Of a stretch of DNA of 35,534 nucleotides, positions 15,426 to 24,514 are shown in pieces. The stretch is from NCBI GenBank assembly GCA_028693165.1, contig JAQUVX010000030.1:1-35534 (forward strand), in the 5' to 3' direction. Below the pieces are notes generated by a model. That model had not been told where the DNA came from and did no database searches. It was given only the letters and a program-made list of their open reading frames with translations. The translations under genes and the position numbers were made by a program. Position 1 is the stretch's first letter. Each line of letters begins with the position of its first letter. The DNA comes from Lachnospiraceae bacterium. Its GTDB lineage: Bacteria; Bacillota; Clostridia; Lachnospirales; Lachnospiraceae.

Positions 15426-15556
15426 AGCAGGGCAAAACATAAAGTGAGTGCAGCTCCAAAGGAGCTTGCTCATTTGGAGCTGCACTCACTTTATGTTTTA
15501 TGGGGCGAAGCCCCGACATGAATAATTTTGTGCAACAAAATTATGAATGCCCTGCT
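15426..15556. repeat. Branched inverted-repeat element inside the fab operon (MITE/REP-like)
   Basis: AGCAGGGCA (15426-15434) pairs with TGCCCTGCT (15548-15556) and encloses three hairpins. The first has perfect 27-bp arms (15434-15460 and 15473-15499; one end base is shared with the outer stem) and a 12-base loop. The second is GGGGC-GAA-GCCCC (15502-15514). The third pairs ATAATTTTGT with ACAAAATTAT (15522-15544). The whole would fold as a four-way junction on either strand. No hairpin has a T-run, so it is not an ordinary terminator. It may be a small non-autonomous mobile repeat and would form a long double-stranded stretch in the operon mRNA, a likely RNase III substrate. Confidence 0.85.
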
Positions 15557-15604
15557 GGAATAGAAAAGCGAAAAAGAGTAAAAGAGTAAAAGGAGAGAAG
15601 TTAT

Positions 15605-16843
15605 ATGAGCAGACGTGTAGTAGTAACTGGCCTCGGAGCCATTACCCCAATCGGAAACAGTGTGGAAGAATTCTGGAATGGCTTGAAGAGTAAGAAGGTC
15701 GGCATCGCACCGATTACCTATTTTGACACCACAGATTATAAGGCAAAGGTTGCGGCAGAGGTGAAGAACTTTGACGCAAAGGCATATATGGACCCGAAGG
15801 CCGCAAAGCGCATGGAGCTGTTCTGTCAGTTTGCAGTGGCAGCAGCAAGGGAAGCGATCGAAGATGCGGCACTTGACATGACGAAGGAAGATCCATACCG
15901 CGTAGGTGTGGCAGTCGGTTCCGGCATCGGAAGTCTGCAGGCAATCGAGCGCGAGTACAAGAAGCTTCTGGAGAGAGGGCCGGGACGTGTGAACCCGCTT
16001 CTGGTTCCGCTGATGATCGGCAACATGGCAGCAGGAAATGTATCCATTCAGTATGGTTTGAAGGGCAAGAGCCTGAACGTGGTAACTGCATGTGCAACCG
16101 GTACCCACAGCATCGGTGAGGCATATCGCTCGATCCAGTACGGCGAGGCTGACGTGATGGTAGCGGGCGGTACCGAGGCAAGCATCTCTCAGATTGGTGT
16201 GGCAGGCTTTACGGCACTGACGGCACTCAGCACCTCCGAGGACCCGATGCGCGCATCGATCCCGTTTGATCTGGAGCGCGGCGGCTTTGTCATGGGCGAG
16301 GGTTCCGGTATCGTGATTCTGGAATCTCTGGAGCATGCACAGGCACGAGGTGCGAAGATCTACGCGGAGCTGGTCGGCTATGGCGCAACCAGCGATGCTT
16401 ATCACATCACCTCCCCGGCTGAGGACGGAAGCGGCGCGGCGAAGGCCATGGAAGTGGCACTTGCAGACGCAGGACTCACCCCGGCTGATGTTGATTATAT
16501 CAATGCACATGGAACCAGCACCCATCACAACGACCTGTTCGAGACGAAGGCAATCAAGCTGGTGCTGGGCGATTACGCGAAGAAGGTTAAGATCAACTCC
16601 ACCAAGTCCATGATCGGACATTTGCTGGGTGCGGCAGGCGGTGTCGAGTTCATCACCTGTGTGAAATCCATTCAGGACGGCTTTGTACATGCGACAGCCG
16701 GCTTGGAGGTAGACGATCCGGAATGTGATCTGGATTACACCAAGGGCGAAGGCGTTGCCATGAATGTGAACTGTGCAATGAGCAACTCCCTGGGCTTTGG
16801 CGGACACAATGCGACCCTGGTTGTTAAAAAATTCGTAGACTAA
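15605..16843 (+). CDS. fabF: 3-oxoacyl-ACP synthase II (FabF)
   Basis: This 412-aa elongating condensing enzyme has Cys163 in VVTACATGTHS and the two histidines in NAHGTSTHHND and STKSMIGHLLGAAGG. VVVTGLGAITPIGN at the start and GFGGHNATLV at the end are typical. AAGGAG lies eleven bases before the ATG. It resumes the operon after the branched repeat element, so its expression may differ from the genes upstream. Confidence 0.97.
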   Translation: MSRRVVVTGLGAITPIGNSVEEFWNGLKSKKVGIAPITYFDTTDYKAKVAAEVKNFDAKAYMDPKAAKRMELFCQFAVAAAREAIEDAALDMTKEDPYRVGVAVGSGIGSLQAIEREYKKLLERGPGRVNPLLVPLMIGNMAAGNVSIQYGLKGKSLNVVTACATGTHSIGEAYRSIQYGEADVMVAGGTEASISQIGVAGFTALTALSTSEDPMRASIPFDLERGGFVMGEGSGIVILESLEHAQARGAKIYAELVGYGATSDAYHITSPAEDGSGAAKAMEVALADAGLTPADVDYINAHGTSTHHNDLFETKAIKLVLGDYAKKVKINSTKSMIGHLLGAAGGVEFITCVKSIQDGFVHATAGLEVDDPECDLDYTKGEGVAMNVNCAMSNSLGFGGHNATLVVKKFVD

Positions 16844-16863
16844 GAAATAGGAGAGTGCGTGCG

Positions 16864-17364
<501 letters not shown>

Positions 17365-17419
17365 GACAGGCCCGGACAGCGGGCGGAAAACAGATTGCAG
17401 ATTGGACAGGAGACAGACT

Positions 17420-17851
17420 ATGAGATTAGGAATTAAAGAAATCCAGGAGATTATTCCCCACAGACATCCGTTTTTGCTGGTCGATTTTATCGATGAGCTG
17501 GAGCCGGGCGTACGTGCGGTAGGCTATAAATCCATTACCTTTAACGAGCCGCAGTTCAACGGACATTTTCCGGGACAGCCGGTGATGCCGGGCGTGCTGA
17601 TGATCGAGGCACTGGCACAGGTCGGTGCGGTGGCGATCCTGAGTTTGGAAGAGAACAAGGGAAAAACGGCATTTTTCGGTTCCATCAAGGAAGCAAAATT
17701 CAAGCAGATGGTACTGCCGGGCGATCGCCTGAAGCTGGAGTGCGAGATCATTAAGCGCAAGGGACCGATCGGAGTTGGCAAGGCTGTTGCGACCAACGCG
17801 GAAGGCAAAGTGGCAGTATCAGCAGAGCTGACTTTTGTGGTCGGCGACTAA
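17420..17851 (+). CDS. fabZ: 3-hydroxyacyl-ACP dehydratase (FabZ)
   Basis: This 143-aa hot-dog fold enzyme dehydrates 3-hydroxyacyl-ACP. His49 in [20 protein letters not shown] and Glu63 are the catalytic pair; [12 protein letters not shown] opens the domain. ATG 17420 follows AGGAG by eight bases. Its position between accB and accC is the same as in streptococci. No FabA/FabM-type isomerase is seen in the window, so the route to unsaturated fatty acids is not explained here. Confidence 0.96.
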   Translation: MRLGIKEIQEIIPHRHPFLLVDFIDELEPGVRAVGYKSITFNEPQFNGHFPGQPVMPGVLMIEALAQVGAVAILSLEENKGKTAFFGSIKEAKFKQMVLPGDRLKLECEIIKRKGPIGVGKAVATNAEGKVAVSAELTFVVGD

Positions 17852-17878
17852 GACGTGAGACGGGACGGGTGAGTACCT

Positions 17879-19231
17879 ATGTTTGAAAAAATTTTAATCG
17901 CCAACCGCGGCGAAATCGCGGTTAGAATTATCAGAGCATGCCGTGAGATGGGCATCAAGACGGTAGCGGTTTATTCTGAGGCCGACCGGGACTGCCTGCA
18001 CACCATGCTGGCAGACGAGGCGATCTGCATCGGACCGGCAGCGTCGGGACAGAGCTATTTGAATATGGAACGGATTTTGTCGGCAACCGTGGCAACGAAG
18101 GCGGAAGCGATCCATCCGGGCTTTGGCTTTCTCTCAGAGAACGCCCGTTTTGCAGAGCTGTGCGCGAAGTGCAATATTGCATTTATCGGACCGTCTGCGG
18201 AGATTATCAACAAGATGGGCAACAAGTCCGAAGCCAGAAAGACCATGATGGACGCAGGCGTTCCGGTCGTTCCGGGCGGAAAAGAGCCGGTGCATACCGT
18301 GAGTGAGGCACTGGAGCTGGCAAAGCAGGTCGGATTCCCGGTTATGATCAAGGCATCCTCCGGCGGCGGCGGCAAGGGCATGCGTGTGTCCTATGGCGTG
18401 GAGGATTTTGAGGCGAACTTCCAGAATGCACAGATGGAATCCATCAAGGGATTTTCGGATGATACCATGTATCTGGAGCGCTATGTGGAGAAACCAAGAC
18501 ATATCGAATTCCAGATCATGGCTGATAAATATGGCAATGTGGTGCATTTGGGTGAGCGTGACTGCTCGATCCAGCGGCGACACCAGAAGGTGCTGGAGGA
18601 ATCTCCGTCTGTGGCAATCTCCGATGAGCTGCGTCATCAGATGGGCGAGACCGCGATCCGCGCGGCGAAGGCTGTCGGCTATGAGAATGCGGGAACCATT
18701 GAGTTTCTGTTGGACAAGAACAAGAACTTCTACTTCATGGAGATGAATACCCGTATTCAGGTAGAGCATCCGGTAACGGAGTTAGTCAGCGGCATGGATC
18801 TGATCAAAGAGCAGATCCGCGTGGCGGCAGGTGAGCATTTGAGTGTGTCTCAGGCAGATATCCAGATCAAGGGACATGCCATCGAGTGCCGTATCAATGC
18901 GGAGAATCCGTCCAAGAATTTTAGACCGTGTCCGGGCCTGATCACCAATGTCCATGTTCCAGGGGGCAACGGCGTGCGTGTGGACACCCATATTTACAAC
19001 GATTACAAGGTTCCGGCGAACTACGATTCCATGCTGATGAAGCTGATCGTTCACGGAAAAGACCGCGAGGAAGCCATTGCCAAGATGCGCAGCGCGCTGG
19101 GCGAACTGATCATCCAGGGCATCGACACCAACCTGGATTTCCAGTTTGAGATTTTGAGCAATCCGGTTTACCAGTCCGGCGATATTGATACTGATTTTAT
19201 TCCGGCATATTTCCCGGAATACTGCAAATAA
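17879..19231 (+). CDS. accC: Acetyl-CoA carboxylase biotin carboxylase subunit (AccC)
   Basis: This 450-aa ATP-grasp enzyme carboxylates biotin on AccB. The N-terminus is the family signature FEKILIANRGEIAVRIIRAC. The glycine-rich ATP loop is KASSGGGGKGMR, and EMNTRIQVEHPVTE is the catalytic biotin carboxylase signature. Length is normal. It lies 27 bases after fabZ and 24 before the carboxyltransferase gene. Confidence 0.97.
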   Translation: MFEKILIANRGEIAVRIIRACREMGIKTVAVYSEADRDCLHTMLADEAICIGPAASGQSYLNMERILSATVATKAEAIHPGFGFLSENARFAELCAKCNIAFIGPSAEIINKMGNKSEARKTMMDAGVPVVPGGKEPVHTVSEALELAKQVGFPVMIKASSGGGGKGMRVSYGVEDFEANFQNAQMESIKGFSDDTMYLERYVEKPRHIEFQIMADKYGNVVHLGERDCSIQRRHQKVLEESPSVAISDELRHQMGETAIRAAKAVGYENAGTIEFLLDKNKNFYFMEMNTRIQVEHPVTELVSGMDLIKEQIRVAAGEHLSVSQADIQIKGHAIECRINAENPSKNFRPCPGLITNVHVPGGNGVRVDTHIYNDYKVPANYDSMLMKLIVHGKDREEAIAKMRSALGELIIQGIDTNLDFQFEILSNPVYQSGDIDTDFIPAYFPEYCK

Positions 19232-19255
19232 AGCGGAACATAAGGAGGGACGTAT

Positions 19256-20974
19256 ATGCTGAGAGATATGTTCAAAAAGACATATACCATGATTGACACT
19301 CACTATAAGACCTCGAAAAAGGAAGCGGCAGAAGAGCCGACGATTCCGCAGGGGCTTTGGAGAAAGTGCAACAAATGTGGTCAGCCTATCTATGTGGACG
19401 ACGTGAGAAATAATTTCTACGTCTGCCCCAAATGCGGCGGATATTTCCGGGTACATGCGTACCGCCGGATTGAGATGCTGATCGATGATGGAACCTTTGA
19501 GGAGTGGAACAAGGAGATGCCGTTCTCGAATCCTCTGGATTTCCCGGGCTACGAGAAGAAGGTGCTGGCGGCCAAGGAGAAAACCAGGCTGAACGAGGCG
19601 ATTGTGACCGGCAAGGGCAAGATCAAAGGCTTTGAGACGGCAATCGGTGTCTGTGATGCACGGTTTCTGATGAGCAGCATGGGGCATATCGTGGGTGAGA
19701 AGATCACGCAGATGGTGGAGCGTGCCACAGGGGAGAAGCTTCCGGTGATCATCTTTGCCTGTTCCGGCGGAGCCAGAATGCAGGAGGGACTTGTATCTCT
19801 GATGCAGATGGCGAAAACTTCCGCGGCCCTTGAGAAGCACCATGAGGCAGGACAGCTTTTCGTCAGTGTTCTGACGGACCCGACCACAGGCGGTGTGACA
19901 GCCAGCTTTGCGATGCTGGGCGATATCATTCTGGCGGAGCCAAATGCACTGATTGGATTTGCGGGACCGCGTGTGATCCAGCAGACCATCGGACAGAAGC
20001 TGCCGGAGGGATTCCAGCGGTCAGAGTTTCTGGTGGAGCACGGTTTTGTGGACAAGATTGTGAAGCGGAGCGAGCAGCGCGATGTATTGGCGGATATTCT
20101 GAGAATGCATCGGAAGAAGGCGGAAGTGAGCTTTTCCACAGAGAAGGATCGCGAGATTGTGGAAAAACGTGCGAAAAAGGCCCGAAGCAGTGGAAAAAGT
20201 GCGTGGGATACCGTACAGCTTTCCAGAAGCGGCGGGCGTCCGGTAGCGGCAGATTATATCGAGCATATCTTCGATGACTTCATCGAATTCCATGGAGACC
20301 GCTATTTCGGTGATGACGGTGCGATCGTGGGCGGTATTGCGACCTTCCACGGGATGCCGGTCACGGTGATCGGTCAGCAAAAAGGAAGAACGATCAAGGA
20401 AAATATCAAGCGCAACTTCGGCATGCCGTCTCCGGAAGGATACCGCAAGGCGCTGCGCCTGATGAAGCAGGCGGAGACCTTTGGGCGTCCGATCGTCTGC
20501 TTCGTGGATACACCAGGTGCATTCTGCGGACTTGAGGCAGAGGAGCGCGGACAGGGCGAGGCGATAGCCCGCAACCTGTTTGAGATGGCATCCCTTACCG
20601 TTCCGGTACTCTCCATCGTAATCGGGGAAGGTGCAAGTGGCGGTGCACTGGCGATAGCAGTAGCCAACGAGGTGTGGATGCTGGAGAATGCGATTTATAC
20701 GATTCTGTCGCCGGAAGGCTTTGCATCGATCCTCTGGAAGGACAGCAAGAAGGCCCCGGAAGCGGCGAAGGTGATGAAGATTACGGCCATGGATCTCTAT
20801 GAGCGCGGTTTGATCGAGGAAGTGATTCCGGAGGACGAACCGGCCAGCGCGGAGAGTCTGCCGCAGCTTGCGCAGACCATGGATCAGAATATGGTAAGAT
20901 TTTTTGGACAGTATGGGAAGCTGACGAAAGAGGAAATCCAGGAACAGCGCTATCAGCGGTTCCGCAATATGTAA
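19256..20974 (+). CDS. accDA: Fused acetyl-CoA carboxylase carboxyltransferase beta-alpha (AccD-AccA)
   Basis: A single 572-aa frame joins both carboxyltransferase subunits. The N-terminal part is AccD: zinc ribbon Cys38, Cys41, Cys57, Cys60, then [27 protein letters not shown] and [14 protein letters not shown]. After ~residue 290 a basic linker leads into Acc[60 protein letters not shown] and [12 protein letters not shown]. The usual N-terminal helical part of AccA is shortened. The enzyme transfers CO2 from carboxybiotin to acetyl-CoA to make malonyl-CoA. AAGGAGGG precedes the ATG. Separate genes are the norm in most bacteria; no frame break is seen. Confidence 0.95.
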   Translation: MLRDMFKKTYTMIDTHYKTSKKEAAEEPTIPQGLWRKCNKCGQPIYVDDVRNNFYVCPKCGGYFRVHAYRRIEMLIDDGTFEEWNKEMPFSNPLDFPGYEKKVLAAKEKTRLNEAIVTGKGKIKGFETAIGVCDARFLMSSMGHIVGEKITQMVERATGEKLPVIIFACSGGARMQEGLVSLMQMAKTSAALEKHHEAGQLFVSVLTDPTTGGVTASFAMLGDIILAEPNALIGFAGPRVIQQTIGQKLPEGFQRSEFLVEHGFVDKIVKRSEQRDVLADILRMHRKKAEVSFSTEKDREIVEKRAKKARSSGKSAWDTVQLSRSGGRPVAADYIEHIFDDFIEFHGDRYFGDDGAIVGGIATFHGMPVTVIGQQKGRTIKENIKRNFGMPSPEGYRKALRLMKQAETFGRPIVCFVDTPGAFCGLEAEERGQGEAIARNLFEMASLTVPVLSIVIGEGASGGALAIAVANEVWMLENAIYTILSPEGFASILWKDSKKAPEAAKVMKITAMDLYERGLIEEVIPEDEPASAESLPQLAQTMDQNMVRFFGQYGKLTKEEIQEQRYQRFRNM

Positions 20975-20987
20975 GCGGGAGAATACA

Positions 20988-22088
20988 ATGAACAGTTTAA
21001 AACCATTGGTAATGGGCGATTTAACAGCAAAGCATCCAATTATACAGGGCGGCATGGGGGTTGGTATCAGCTTGTCGTCTCTTGCAGGGGCGGTGGCGAA
21101 GGCCGGTGGGGTCGGTATTATTTCCACTGCACAGATTGGATTTAAGGACCCGAATTTCCTGAAGGCACCGATGGAAGCAAATCTGCGGGCAATCAAGACG
21201 GAGTTTGACAAGGCGAGAGCGATCGCGCCGGAAGGAATTATCGGATTCAACATTATGGTGGCAACCAAGAAATATGCGCTTTACGTGAAGGAAGCGGTGA
21301 TGGCCGGTGCGGATATCATCATTTCCGGCGCAGGGCTTCCGATCTCTCTGCCGGAGCTGGTGGAGGGCACGAAGACGAAGATTGCACCGATCGTCTCCAC
21401 GGCGAAATCGGCGATGGTCATCTGCAAGATGTGGGATCGGAAATACAAGCGGATCCCGGATCTTCTGGTCATCGAGGGACCGCTGGCAGGAGGCCATCTG
21501 GGCTTTTCGCTGGAGCAGCTTGCGGAGTATGGTGCGGATACGGACGATGTTCCGGCGACCTACAGACAGGCGGCTTACGATGAAGAGATCGGCAGCATCA
21601 TGAAGGTCGTCAAAGAATACGAAGAAAAATATAAGAAGCACATCCCGGTGGCGATTGCCGGCGGGATCTACACGCATGAGGATGTAATGCATGCCATGGA
21701 GCTGGGCGCGGATGCTGTGCAGGTCGGAACCCGGTTCGTGACGACCGAGGAATGCGATGCGCCGCTGTCCTACAAGCAGGCGTACATCGATGCGAAGAAG
21801 GAAGACATCGTGATTACGAAAAGTCCGGTCGGAATGCCGGGCCGTGCAATTCACAATGGATTTCTGGATCGGGTAGCCGGAACGAAGGCGAAGATCACAC
21901 ACTGCTATCAGTGTCTGGAGCATTGTGATCCGAACAATATTCCGTACTGCATCACCAAGGCACTGTCCAATGCGGCGGAGGATCATCTGGAGGATGCGCT
22001 GCTCTTCTGCGGAAGCAATGCTTACCGTGCGGATAAGATCGAAACGGTGGATGCGGTTATGAAAGATTTGATGGGATGTCCGGCATAA
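20988..22088 (+). CDS. NAD(P)H-dependent flavin oxidoreductase, nitronate monooxygenase/FabK superfamily
   Basis: This 366-aa flavin TIM-barrel starts HPIIQGGMGVGISLSSLAGAVA and has EGPLAGGHLGF, PVAIAGGIYTHEDVMHAM and GADAVQVGTRFVTTEEC. It is longer than FabK and its C-terminal part has a Cys-rich stretch (CYQCLEHCDPNNIPYC) not seen in the fabK at 12770. It starts 13 bases after accDA, so it is likely the last gene of the operon. It could be a second enoyl reductase, a nitronate monooxygenase, or another flavin oxidoreductase acting on fatty acyl substrates; sequence does not decide. Confidence 0.88.
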   Translation: MNSLKPLVMGDLTAKHPIIQGGMGVGISLSSLAGAVAKAGGVGIISTAQIGFKDPNFLKAPMEANLRAIKTEFDKARAIAPEGIIGFNIMVATKKYALYVKEAVMAGADIIISGAGLPISLPELVEGTKTKIAPIVSTAKSAMVICKMWDRKYKRIPDLLVIEGPLAGGHLGFSLEQLAEYGADTDDVPATYRQAAYDEEIGSIMKVVKEYEEKYKKHIPVAIAGGIYTHEDVMHAMELGADAVQVGTRFVTTEECDAPLSYKQAYIDAKKEDIVITKSPVGMPGRAIHNGFLDRVAGTKAKITHCYQCLEHCDPNNIPYCITKALSNAAEDHLEDALLFCGSNAYRADKIETVDAVMKDLMGCPA

Positions 22089-22141
22089 ATGGTTCCTCCT
22101 GTCCATAGACTGTCAACAAAGAGACAAAAAGAAGTGAATCG

Positions 22142-22753
22142 ATGCTGAATAATCTGTGGACATTTATGATTCTTATTGGAGTCATCTGGGGTACAATGAA
22201 TGGAAGTCTGGATAGCGTGACCCAGGGAGTGCTTGATTCTGCAAAGGATACGGTTGCCCTGGGTCTTACTTTGCTCGGAGTCATGTCCTTCTGGTGCGGG
22301 GTTCTGAAGGTGGGAGAGCGTGCGGGACTAATCGACTGGCTGTCCGGCAAGCTGGGGCCGCTTCTGGATTTTCTGTTTCCGGGGCTGGGACGCACGCATC
22401 CGGCGCGGCGGCCGATTGCGGTCAATATCGTGGCAAACATACTGGGACTTGGCATGGCGGCGACGCCGGCCGGACTGGAGGCCATGAAGGCGATGGCGGA
22501 GGACTGTGAGCCGCAGGCGGGATCTGGCGGCGCGGCAAGCAATGCCATGTGCACGTTTTTGATTTTAAATATCTCGTCGTTGCAGTTGATTCCGATCAAC
22601 ATGATTGCGTACCGCAGTCAGTATGGTTCTGCCGCGCCGACCGCGGTGCTGGGACCGGCACTGGCGGCGACGGCCTGTTCGACCCTGGCGGCAGTGGTAT
22701 TCTGCAAAGTGATGGAGCTGTGGACGATGAGGCGGCGGAGGGCAGGCCGATGA
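22142..22753 (+). CDS. spmA: Spore maturation protein A (SpmA)
   Basis: The 203-aa protein has several hydrophobic helices and a nucleoside-recognition-type (Gate) domain: WGTMNGSLDSVTQGVLDSAKD, then ANILGLGMAATPAGLEAMKAM and SNAMCTFLILNISSLQLIP. In Bacillus, SpmA and SpmB act in the sporulating cell and help dehydrate the spore core. The ribosome site is weak (GAAGTG). The stop overlaps the spmB start (ATGA, 22750-22753). The C-terminal end is basic (MRRRRAGR). Confidence 0.92.
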   Translation: MLNNLWTFMILIGVIWGTMNGSLDSVTQGVLDSAKDTVALGLTLLGVMSFWCGVLKVGERAGLIDWLSGKLGPLLDFLFPGLGRTHPARRPIAVNIVANILGLGMAATPAGLEAMKAMAEDCEPQAGSGGAASNAMCTFLILNISSLQLIPINMIAYRSQYGSAAPTAVLGPALAATACSTLAAVVFCKVMELWTMRRRRAGR

Positions 22754-23271
22754 TGGAATGGCTGTCCCATGCAATCATGCCGCTTACGATCGCATACATT
22801 GTCGGCTTTGGCTTCCTGTCCGGGCGGCCTGTGTTTCACGATTTCCTGGATGGGGCGAAGGATGGAATGAAGACGGTGGCAGAGATTTTTCCGACGCTGC
22901 TGGGTCTGATGACGGCGGTCGGAGTGCTGCGTGCCTCTGGATTTCTGGACGCGCTTGGAGGCTGGCTCACCGTCCCGGCCGGCTGGCTTCATATTCCGGC
23001 ACCGCTGGTTCCGGTGACGCTGGTGCGCATGGTGTCAAATTCGGCGGCGATTGGTCTGGTTCTGGATATTTTCCGGCAGTACGGGCCGGATTCGCAGCTG
23101 GGACTGACGGCTTCTGTCCTGATGAGCTGTACCGAGACCGTATTTTACTGTATCAGCATTTATTTTGGCTCTGTAAAAATCAAAAAAACCCGTTATGTGC
23201 TGCCGGGAGCGCTTTTGGCGACGGCGGCAGGTGTCGCGGCCAGCATCTGGCTGACATCCGGATTGTCATAA
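22750..23271 (+). CDS. spmB: Spore maturation protein B (SpmB)
   Basis: The 173-aa membrane protein shares the Gate fold with SpmA: FHDFLDGAKDGMKTVAEIFPTLLGLMTAVGVLRASGFLD is the first part, then VRMVSNSAAIGLVLDIFRQYGPDS and LMSCTETVFYCISIYFGSV. It begins at ATG 22750, overlapping the spmA stop by four bases, which implies coupled translation and probably a shared complex. A longer open frame from 22549 lies within spmA and is rejected. Confidence 0.92.
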   Translation: MMEWLSHAIMPLTIAYIVGFGFLSGRPVFHDFLDGAKDGMKTVAEIFPTLLGLMTAVGVLRASGFLDALGGWLTVPAGWLHIPAPLVPVTLVRMVSNSAAIGLVLDIFRQYGPDSQLGLTASVLMSCTETVFYCISIYFGSVKIKKTRYVLPGALLATAAGVAASIWLTSGLS

Positions 23272-23312
23272 AAAAAACACAACCTTGTAAGAATTTCCTA
23301 ATAATTATCAGG

Positions 23313-23341
23313 TTGTCTAACCAAACGAAATCATGTATAAT
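23313..23341 (+). promoter_or_regulatory. fabT promoter
   Basis: TTGTCT (23313-23318) and a perfect TATAAT (23336-23341) are 17 bases apart. Transcription would begin near 23348, 35 bases before the GTG start of fabT. No TTTGA-N3-TCAAA operator is seen here, so autoregulation is not evident. Confidence 0.75.
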
Positions 23342-23382
23342 CATGAAGAAGCTTTTGTCTTCATGTGCAGTGAGGGAGAAAA

Positions 23383-23826
23383 GTGGATACTTACAAAACG
23401 CTCAATGATGCCCTGGTCAACCTGTTCAGAGATGTTATGACTCTGGAGGAAGGGGCTATCATCACGCAGGACTTTCAGAATATTACGAATAATGATATGC
23501 ATGTGATTCAGGCGATTGGTCTGGATGAACCGAAGAACATGACGACGATTGCGAGGCTGCTCTCCGTTACGGTGGGGACGCTGACCATTGCCATGAACAG
23601 TCTTGTGAAGAAGGGGTATGTGACCCGTGAGCGCGGAAAAGAGGATCGACGCGTTGTTTATATCTCTCTGTCCGAGAAAGGAAGACGGGCATACGAGCAC
23701 CATGAGGAATTTCACCACAGGATGATCGATGCCGTTTTGGAGGACCTGACACAGGAGGAGACAGAAAGCCTGGTAAAGGCTCTTGCGAAGCTGAACAAGT
23801 GGTTTCGTAAGGCTCAGGACAACTAA
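23383..23826 (+). CDS. fabT: MarR-family regulator, FabT-like repressor of fatty-acid synthesis
   Basis: The 147-aa product begins at GTG 23383 after AGGGAG. It has the MarR winged helix with MTTIARLLSVTVGTLTIAMNSLVKKGYVTR as the recognition part and ERGKEDRRVVYISLSEKG as the wing. The N-terminal helix (ALVNLFRDVMTLEEGAI) and the pattern NNDMHVIQAIG resemble FabT of Streptococcus. FabT uses long-chain acyl-ACP as corepressor and binds TTTGA-N3-TCAAA palindromes, which occur at the fab promoter (11322). In streptococci fabT leads the operon; here it is about 12 kb downstream. Its substrate response is not shown. Confidence 0.85.
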   Translation: MDTYKTLNDALVNLFRDVMTLEEGAIITQDFQNITNNDMHVIQAIGLDEPKNMTTIARLLSVTVGTLTIAMNSLVKKGYVTRERGKEDRRVVYISLSEKGRRAYEHHEEFHHRMIDAVLEDLTQEETESLVKALAKLNKWFRKAQDN

Positions 23827-23844
23827 AAGGAGGCAGTTTTTATT

Positions 23845-24453
23845 ATGAAAAAGACGATCATGCGTTTCATCGGAGCCATGATGATTTTATCATTAGCAGC
23901 ATGCACACCGACGACCGAGAAGAACAAGACCGGAGAGGTAAAGCAGACGGAGGCGGTTCAGACCGCAGCGGCAAAGAACAGCGGCACAAAGCAGCCGGCC
24001 AAGTCCGGCGTTGCGGCAGAGCGGGGAGGCGATTCGGATGCCCCAAATCTGGACGTGATCTCCATCTATCATGTGAGTGAGGATGGAACCAAGCTGGCAG
24101 GAACGATGGAATCCATCGAGACGATGGAGGCGCAGCCGTTGGTAGACCTGCTGATTCAGTACGGTTCTCTTCCGGAAGGCACCAAGGCCGTCAGCTTTGC
24201 AGCAGAGGGCGAACCGGCCAGCGTAGAGGCAGGACCGGGTATGGTGGCACCGCCAGGATTTACGATTTCAAGCAATATGAAGGAGAACGGAACCCTGGAG
24301 CTGTCCCAGATCGCAGAGGATGCACAGAAGGATTTGAAGCTGCAGGCGGTAGCGAATACCTTCCTTGAGAACATGGATGTAATGAATCTCACGATCAAGG
24401 TAAACGGCAAGACCGTTGGCGAGAATATGACATTTGTAGATGCAGGTAAATAA
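23845..24453 (+). CDS. Lipoprotein with a GerMN-like C-terminal domain
   Basis: The 202-aa product has a lipoprotein signal (MKKTIMRFIG, hydrophobic stretch, LSLAAC with Cys20), then a low-complexity Thr/Lys/Ala linker (~21-70). The C-terminal part is strand-helix rich: VISIYHVSEDGTKL, QPLVDLLIQYG and VANTFLENMDVMNLTIKVNGK. The latter resembles GerMN domains of spore-related lipoproteins. AAGGAGG lies before the ATG. It follows fabT by 18 bases and precedes a strong terminator, so it is probably cotranscribed with fabT. The GerMN reading is tentative. Confidence 0.8.
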   Translation: MKKTIMRFIGAMMILSLAACTPTTEKNKTGEVKQTEAVQTAAAKNSGTKQPAKSGVAAERGGDSDAPNLDVISIYHVSEDGTKLAGTMESIETMEAQPLVDLLIQYGSLPEGTKAVSFAAEGEPASVEAGPGMVAPPGFTISSNMKENGTLELSQIAEDAQKDLKLQAVANTFLENMDVMNLTIKVNGKTVGENMTFVDAGK

Positions 24454-24458
24454 AGAGA

Positions 24459-24501
24459 AAGCACCGGACGTTCAGTTGACTTGAACATCCGGTGCTTTTT
24501 T
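24459..24501. terminator. Strong bidirectional terminator
   Basis: AAGCACCGGA (24459-24468) pairs with TCCGGTGCTT (24488-24497), and an inner GTTCA/TGAAC stem extends it with one mismatch. T-runs follow on both strands (TTTTTT at 24496-24501; a weaker, interrupted T-tract on the minus strand). It ends the fabT-lipoprotein transcript and serves the convergent DUF885 gene. Confidence 0.92.
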
Positions 24502-24514
24502 AGTTGAAAATGAT

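Noticed and set aside
22549-23271. 240-codon version of spmB
   Set aside because: The extra N-terminus lies inside spmA in another frame; the ATG at 22750 overlapping the spmA stop fits family length.
23279-23316. ACAACCT/AGGTTGT hairpin followed by an eight-T run on the minus strand, read as a terminator
   Set aside because: There is no minus-strand gene that would need it, and the right arm overlaps the fabT -35; the plus strand lacks a T-run.
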